Below, in pieces: positions 59,820 to 64,000 of a stretch of DNA of 64,000 nucleotides. Below the pieces are notes generated by a model. That model had not been told where the DNA came from, made no database searches, and saw only the letters and a list, made by a program, of their open reading frames with translations. How positions within the stretch are numbered: position 1 is the stretch's first letter; the number at the start of each line of letters is the position of its first letter. Source of the stretch: Lelliottia amnigena (lineage in GTDB: Bacteria; Pseudomonadota; Gammaproteobacteria; Enterobacterales; Enterobacteriaceae); assembly GCA_900635465.1 (NCBI GenBank), contig LR134135.1:4340001-4404000 (forward strand), written 5' to 3'. The translations under genes were made by a program, and so were the position numbers.

Positions 59820-60506
59820 ATGAAAAAAATAGCGACAGTACTCCTCGTTTCGTCTGTGTCTGGCTCTGCTTTTGCGGGGGCCTATGTCGAAACACGTGAA
59901 GCCTACAACACTGCCTCTGAACGCCATGAGGTGATCCTGCGAGCCGGTTATAATTTTGATATGGGCGCGGGTCTGATGTTCACGAACGCCTATGACGTGG
60001 GGAAATGGGATGAAATTAAGCACAGCTATAACGAAATCGAAGGATGGTATCCCTTATTTAAACCGACGGCTAAACTCACTTTTCAGCCCGGCGGGTTAAT
60101 CAACGACAGCAAAGATGGATCGGGAGGTGCCCTTTATCTGGATACCAATTATAAATTTACTGACGCGTTTAATCTGACGTTTCGTTATCGCTATAACCAT
60201 AATAATTATGATACGCCTGACTTTAACGGCGAGATGGATAAAAACGATACCCATGAGTTTGCCAATTACTGGAATTTCAAATTAACCGATTCGTTGTTCT
60301 ATACCTTTGAGCCGCATTATTTCCAGCGGGTGAATGATTACCACAGTAAAAACGGTAAGGATCATCACTGGGAAATTACCAACAAGTTTAGCTATAAAAT
60401 CGACCGGAACTGGATGCCGTATCTGGAACTTCAGTGGCTGGACAGATGGAATGATTACAACCGCGAGCAGTACCGCATTCGCCTGGGGATGCGGTATTCG
60501 TTCTAA
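59820..60506 (+). CDS. ompL: Outer-membrane porin OmpL
   Basis: The 228-residue product is of the KdgM family of small oligogalacturonate-type porins and matches E. coli OmpL (230 aa). A signal peptide (MKKIATVLLVSSVSGSAFAG) is followed by alternating beta strands, with aromatic residues near the strand ends and a C-terminal Phe (LGMRYSF) typical of outer-membrane barrels. In the sulfoquinovose cluster it probably admits sulfoquinovose glycosides. It is the last gene of the arm. Confidence 0.95.
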   Translation: MKKIATVLLVSSVSGSAFAGAYVETREAYNTASERHEVILRAGYNFDMGAGLMFTNAYDVGKWDEIKHSYNEIEGWYPLFKPTAKLTFQPGGLINDSKDGSGGALYLDTNYKFTDAFNLTFRYRYNHNNYDTPDFNGEMDKNDTHEFANYWNFKLTDSLFYTFEPHYFQRVNDYHSKNGKDHHWEITNKFSYKIDRNWMPYLELQWLDRWNDYNREQYRIRLGMRYSF

Positions 60507-60507
60507 T

Positions 60508-60537
60508 AAAAAAGCCGCTGATTTCAGCGGCTTTTTA
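60508..60537. terminator. Bidirectional terminator between ompL and bipA
   Basis: AGCCGCTG pairs with CAGCGGCT; A residues precede the stem and CTTTTTACG follows. It ends ompL on the plus strand and probably bipA on the minus strand. Confidence 0.85.
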
Positions 60538-60540
60538 CGT

Positions 60541-60566
60541 TCCGGGCGAGGCTTACGCCCACCCGG
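60541..60566. repeat. REP-like palindrome between ompL and bipA
   Basis: TCCGGGCGAGGCTTACGCCC followed by ACCCGG is a REP-type stem with a central GAGGCTTACGCC loop. It lies just beyond the terminator and before the bipA stop codon. Confidence 0.65.
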
Positions 60567-60592
60567 TATACGGCGTCTTTACAGGCGTCGTA

Positions 60593-62416
60593 TTAGTCTT
60601 TGCTGCCACGGCCCGCACGTTTACGGTCGTTCTCAGTCAGGTGACGTTTACGGATACGTACGGAGGTAGGGGTAACTTCTACCAGTTCGTCGTCATCGAT
60701 AAATTCCAGAGCCTGCTCAAGAGACATTTTCAGTGCTGGAACCAGCGTGGTCGCTTCGTCAGTACCGGAAGCACGCATGTTGGTCAGTTTCTTACCGGTC
60801 AGGCAGTTTACAGTCAGGTCGTTAGAACGACTGTGAATACCGATGATCTGGCCTTCGTAAACTTCTGCACCGTGACCCAGGAACAGCTTACCGCGATCCT
60901 GCAGGCTGAACAGTGCGAACGCAACTGCTTTACCCTGGCCGTTAGAGATCAGCACGCCGTTCTGGCGCTGGCCGATTTCACCCGGTTTAACGTCATCGTA
61001 GTGGCTGAACGTGGAGTACAGCAGACCTGTACCAGACGTCATGGTCATGAACTCGGTACGGAAGCCGATCAGGCCACGTGCCGGGATCAGGTAATCCAGA
61101 CGAATACGGCCTTTGCCGTCAGGGATCATGTCTTTAACATCACCCTTACGCTCGCCCATTGCCTGCATCACAGAACCCTGGTGCTGTTCTTCGATATCCA
61201 GCGTCACGTTCTCGAACGGCTCTTGCATACGGCCGTCGATCATGCGGTTGATAACTTTCGGACGGGACACAGCCAGTTCGAAGCCTTCACGACGCATGTT
61301 TTCGATAAGAACAGACAGGTGCAGCTCACCACGACCGGATACACGGAACGCGTCCGCATCTTCGGTTTCTTCAACACGCAGTGCCACGTTGTGCACCAGC
61401 TCTTTGTTCAGGCGGTCAAGAATCTGACGAGAGGTAACATATTTACCTTCTTTGCCACAGAACGGAGAGGTGTTGACGTTGAAGAACATGGTGACTGTTG
61501 GTTCATCAACAGACAGCGCTGGCAGCGCTTCGACATTTTGCGGATCGCAAAGGGTGTCGGAGATGTTCAGTTCGCCCAGACCGGTGATCGCGATGATATC
61601 GCCCGCTTCAGCTTCGGTGGATTCAATACGCTCCAGACCGAGGTGAGTCAGAACTTTACCCACTTTACCGTTACGTGTTTTACCTTCGCTGTCGATCAGA
61701 GTGATCTGCTGGTTAGGTTTAACACGGCCACGTTTGATACGACCGATGCCGATTACGCCAACGTAATTGTTGTAATCCAGCTGGGAGATTTGCATCTGGA
61801 ACGGACCGTCAAGATCTACGCTCGGTGCTTTAACGTGGTCAACGATAGCCTGGTACAGCGGGGTCATGTCTTCCGCCATATCAGTGTGGTCGTTGCCCGC
61901 GATACCCATCAATGCTGATGCATAGATGATTGGGAAATCGAGTTGCTCGTCGCTTGCATCCAGGTTTACGAACAGGTCGAAGACCTGATCCACAACCCAG
62001 TCAGGACGCGCGCCAGGACGGTCAACTTTGTTGATAACCACGATTGGCTTCAAACCATGGGCAAATGCCTTTTTGGTTACGAAGCGCGTCTGCGGCATTG
62101 GGCCATCCATTGCGTCAACGACCAGCAGAACGGAGTCTACCATGGACATCACACGTTCAACTTCACCACCGAAGTCGGCGTGCCCTGGGGTATCAACGAT
62201 GTTGATACGGTAGTCATTCCATTTGATAGCGGTGTTTTTAGCGAGGATGGTAATCCCACGCTCTTTCTCCAAATCGTTGGAGTCCATCACGCGTTCGGTG
62301 GCTTCTGCACGTTCATTGCTGAAAGTACCGGATTGCTGTAGCAGCTTGTCAACCAGGGTAGTTTTACCATGGTCAACGTGCGCGATGATGGCGATATTAC
62401 GCAGATTTTCGATCAC
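60593..62416 (-). CDS. bipA: Ribosome-associated GTPase BipA/TypA
   Basis: The 607-residue protein is a translational GTPase of the EF-G class with the E. coli length. The G-domain motifs are all present: [39 protein letters not shown] and the SALMG motif. Domains II, III and V plus the specific C-terminal domain follow, ending [11 protein letters not shown]. It acts in 50S assembly and stress growth, especially at low temperature. It is divergent from glnA, as in E. coli. Confidence 0.98.
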   Translation of the reverse strand: MIENLRNIAIIAHVDHGKTTLVDKLLQQSGTFSNERAEATERVMDSNDLEKERGITILAKNTAIKWNDYRINIVDTPGHADFGGEVERVMSMVDSVLLVVDAMDGPMPQTRFVTKKAFAHGLKPIVVINKVDRPGARPDWVVDQVFDLFVNLDASDEQLDFPIIYASALMGIAGNDHTDMAEDMTPLYQAIVDHVKAPSVDLDGPFQMQISQLDYNNYVGVIGIGRIKRGRVKPNQQITLIDSEGKTRNGKVGKVLTHLGLERIESTEAEAGDIIAITGLGELNISDTLCDPQNVEALPALSVDEPTVTMFFNVNTSPFCGKEGKYVTSRQILDRLNKELVHNVALRVEETEDADAFRVSGRGELHLSVLIENMRREGFELAVSRPKVINRMIDGRMQEPFENVTLDIEEQHQGSVMQAMGERKGDVKDMIPDGKGRIRLDYLIPARGLIGFRTEFMTMTSGTGLLYSTFSHYDDVKPGEIGQRQNGVLISNGQGKAVAFALFSLQDRGKLFLGHGAEVYEGQIIGIHSRSNDLTVNCLTGKKLTNMRASGTDEATTLVPALKMSLEQALEFIDDDELVEVTPTSVRIRKRHLTENDRKRAGRGSKD

Positions 62417-62523
62417 AACTTTGCCTCAGGCATTTAGAAATAGCGCGTTATTGTACACGGATTAATCGCAGGACTAAACAGGATCACAAACATCCTCCGC
62501 AAACAAGTATTGCAGAGTTGCTT

Positions 62524-62539
62524 TGTGATCGCTTTCACG
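62524..62539 (+). promoter_or_regulatory. CRP site of glnAp1
   Basis: TGTGATCGCTTTCACG fits TGTGA-N6-TCACA at 9 of 10 half-site positions. It is in the place of the CRP site that drives the sigma-70 promoter glnAp1 in E. coli. Confidence 0.75.
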
Positions 62540-62569
62540 CAGCGTAAAAAGTGCACTTTAACGGAAATC

Positions 62570-62584
62570 GCACCATTATGGTGC
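62570..62584 (+). promoter_or_regulatory. NtrC site 1 upstream of glnA
   Basis: GCACCATTATGGTGC is a perfect palindrome matching the NtrC consensus GCACCA-N3-TGGTGC. Together with site 2, centred 32 bp downstream, it forms the NtrC enhancer for the sigma-54 promoter. Confidence 0.88.
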
Positions 62585-62601
62585 TCAATGTTCACATTGA
62601 A

Positions 62602-62616
62602 GCACTATAATGGTGC
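62602..62616 (+). promoter_or_regulatory. NtrC site 2 upstream of glnA
   Basis: GCACTATAATGGTGC matches the NtrC consensus with one base changed in the left half-site. The 32-bp spacing to site 1 equals three helical turns, as in E. coli. Confidence 0.87.
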
Positions 62617-62690
62617 AATGTGACGTTCGTGGTGCAGGTCGTTTGCACTATGGTGTGCATGATAACGCCTTTTGGGGGTAATTTGAAAGT

Positions 62691-62706
62691 TGGCACAGAT
62701 TTCGCT
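62691..62706 (+). promoter_or_regulatory. Sigma-54 promoter glnAp2
   Basis: TGGCACAGATTTCGCT has the invariant GG and GC separated by 10 bases, as needed by sigma-54 RNA polymerase. It lies 86 bp downstream of the second NtrC site and 100 bp before the glnA ATG. Confidence 0.88.
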
Positions 62707-62805
62707 TTATAAAAATACGGCAAAAAGATGGCGACGACGCCAGCCTTAAACAGAATTGAAGACCTCGTTACCACGACGACAATGACCAATCCGGGAGAGT
62801 TAAGT

Positions 62806-64000
62806 ATGTCCGCTGAACACGTTTTGACGATGCTGAACGAACATGAAGTGAAGTTTGTTGATCTGCGCTTCACCGATACCAAAGGCAAAGAACAGCACGT
62901 CACAATTCCTGCTCACCAGGTAAATGCCGAATTCTTCGAAGAAGGCAAAATGTTTGACGGCTCCTCTATCGGTGGCTGGAAAGGCATTAACGAATCCGAC
63001 ATGGTGCTGATGCCAGATTCAACGACTGCGCTCATTGACCCGTTCTACGAAGAGTCTACCCTGATTATCCGTTGCGACATTCTTGAGCCAGGCACGCTGC
63101 AGGGCTACGATCGCGACCCACGCTCCATCGCGAAACGCGCTGAAGAGTACCTGCGCTCCACTGGCATTGCAGACACCGTTCTGTTTGGGCCAGAGCCAGA
63201 ATTCTTCCTGTTCGACGACATTCGTTTTGGTGCGTCCATTTCTGGTTCCCACGTCGCTATCGATGATATCGAAGGCGCATGGAACTCCTCCACCAAATAC
63301 GAAGGCGGCAACAAAGGTCACCGTCCTGGCGTGAAAGGCGGTTACTTCCCGGTTCCTCCGGTCGATTCTTCACAGGACATCCGCTCTACCATGTGTCTGA
63401 TCATGGAAGAGATGGGCCTGGTGGTTGAAGCTCACCACCACGAAGTGGCCACTGCGGGCCAGAACGAAATCGCGACCCGCTTTAACACCATGACCAAAAA
63501 AGCGGATGAAATTCAGATTTACAAATATGTGGTGCACAACGTTGCTCACCGCTTCGGCAAAACCGCGACCTTTATGCCAAAACCTATGTTTGGCGACAAC
63601 GGTTCCGGTATGCACTGCCACATGTCCCTGTCCAAGAACGGCGTAAACCTGTTCTCTGGTGACAAATATGCGGGTCTGTCTGAGCAGGCGCTGTTCTACA
63701 TCGGCGGTGTTATCAAGCACGCTAAAGCGATTAACGCCCTGGCAAACCCAACGACCAACTCCTACAAGCGTCTGGTCCCGGGTTATGAAGCCCCTGTTAT
63801 GCTGGCTTACTCCGCACGTAACCGTTCTGCTTCTATCCGTATCCCAGTGGTGGCATCTCCGAAAGCACGTCGTATCGAAGTGCGTTTCCCGGATCCAGCG
63901 GCTAACCCATACCTGTGCTTCGCAGCGCTGCTGATGGCGGGTCTGGACGGCATTAAGAACAAAATCCATCCAGGCGAAGCCATGGATAAAAACCTGTATG
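62806..64000 (+). CDS. glnA: Glutamine synthetase, type I, N-terminal part
   Basis: About 398 residues of the roughly 469-residue enzyme are present before the window ends. It makes glutamine from glutamate, ammonia and ATP, as a dodecamer in the cytosol. Visible motifs are [11 protein letters not shown] (near residue 49), the metal/substrate segment [44 protein letters not shown] and [18 protein letters not shown]. The adenylylation-site Tyr near residue 398 falls at the very end of the window (MDKNLY). GGGAGAG precedes the ATG. Confidence 0.99.
   Translation, partial: MSAEHVLTMLNEHEVKFVDLRFTDTKGKEQHVTIPAHQVNAEFFEEGKMFDGSSIGGWKGINESDMVLMPDSTTALIDPFYEESTLIIRCDILEPGTLQGYDRDPRSIAKRAEEYLRSTGIADTVLFGPEPEFFLFDDIRFGASISGSHVAIDDIEGAWNSSTKYEGGNKGHRPGVKGGYFPVPPVDSSQDIRSTMCLIMEEMGLVVEAHHHEVATAGQNEIATRFNTMTKKADEIQIYKYVVHNVAHRFGKTATFMPKPMFGDNGSGMHCHMSLSKNGVNLFSGDKYAGLSEQALFYIGGVIKHAKAINALANPTTNSYKRLVPGYEAPVMLAYSARNRSASIRIPVVASPKARRIEVRFPDPAANPYLCFAALLMAGLDGIKNKIHPGEAMDKNLY

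Larger units (their letters stand above)
62417..62805. promoter_or_regulatory. glnA control region
   Basis: This 389-bp interval between bipA and glnA holds the conserved tandem promoters: a CRP site, two strong NtrC sites (an additional weaker TTTGCACTATGGTGTGC lies near 62642) and a sigma-54 promoter. Each is entered separately. The layout matches E. coli glnAp1/glnAp2. Confidence 0.85.

Noticed and set aside
60641..61918. 425-codon frame antisense to bipA
   Set aside because: It is a shadow of the highly conserved bipA; no independent evidence of expression.

Overview
The window is chromosomal DNA from a member of the Enterobacteriaceae. Gene content, gene order and protein lengths match the Escherichia coli glpX-to-glnA segment over almost the whole 64 kb. 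The accessory loci (a LacY-family permease paired with a GH36 alpha-galactosidase, and an L-rhamnose ABC importer inside the rha locus) and the fairly high GC fit the Enterobacter/Lelliottia/Leclercia group better than Escherichia. I see no phage, insertion sequence, integrase, tRNA, rRNA or CRISPR array.

Layout. 1-9.4 kb: end of glpX, fpr, yiiR, yiiQ, tpiA, an inserted SLC13-type permease, cdh, sbp, pfkA, fieF and cpxP with the CpxQ small RNA in its 3' end. 9.5-12.6 kb: cpxR, cpxA (frameshifted) and yiiM, with a tandem-repeat array between the last two. 12.6-18.1 kb: a very large inverse-autotransporter (invasin/intimin-like) adhesin with about a dozen Ig-like repeats, broken by three single-base indels, standing where E. 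coli has kdgT. 18.3-32.6 kb: sodA and an extended L-rhamnose locus: symporter rhaT, regulators rhaR and rhaS, rhaBAD, an ABC importer, an iron-dependent lactaldehyde reductase and the mutarotase rhaM. 32.6-37.1 kb: an alpha-galactoside module (permease, alpha-galactosidase, LacI-family repressor, two operators). 37.2-38.8 kb: an XRE-cupin regulator divergent from an azlCD exporter pair. 38.8-46 kb: a small DUF1471 protein, fdhD, and the aerobic formate dehydrogenase operon fdoGHI-fdhE with a selenocysteine codon in fdoG. 46.0-46.6 kb: a PIN-domain toxin and ribbon-helix-helix antitoxin. 46.8-49.7 kb: fabY, dtd, yihY, yihX. 49.9-60.5 kb: the sulfoquinovose (sulfo-EMP) cluster csqR, yihV, yihU, yihT, yihS, yihQ, yihP, yihO, ompL, without yihR. 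60.6-64 kb: bipA and the start of glnA with its nitrogen-regulated promoter.

How the genes work together. RhaT and the ABC system offer two uptake routes for L-rhamnose; RhaM, RhaA, RhaB and RhaD convert it to DHAP and L-lactaldehyde, which the FucO-like enzyme reduces to 1,2-propanediol. DHAP from rhamnose and from sulfoquinovose enters glycolysis through TpiA; PfkA and GlpX act nearby in the same pathway. OmpL, YihO, YihQ, YihS, YihV, YihT, YihU and YihP form the uptake-to-export route for sulfoquinovose. FdhD and FdhE support maturation of FdoGHI.

Two features stand out. First, six single-base indels (cpxA, invasin x3, the rhamnose-binding protein, yihV) each restore a full-length protein when corrected; cpxA and yihV then match the E. 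coli lengths exactly. This may mean consensus errors rather than gene decay. Second, CCCTCTCCC/GGGAGAGGG palindromes recur at five intergenic sites, two of them as arrays with a ~42-bp period; three lie inside the rhamnose locus.
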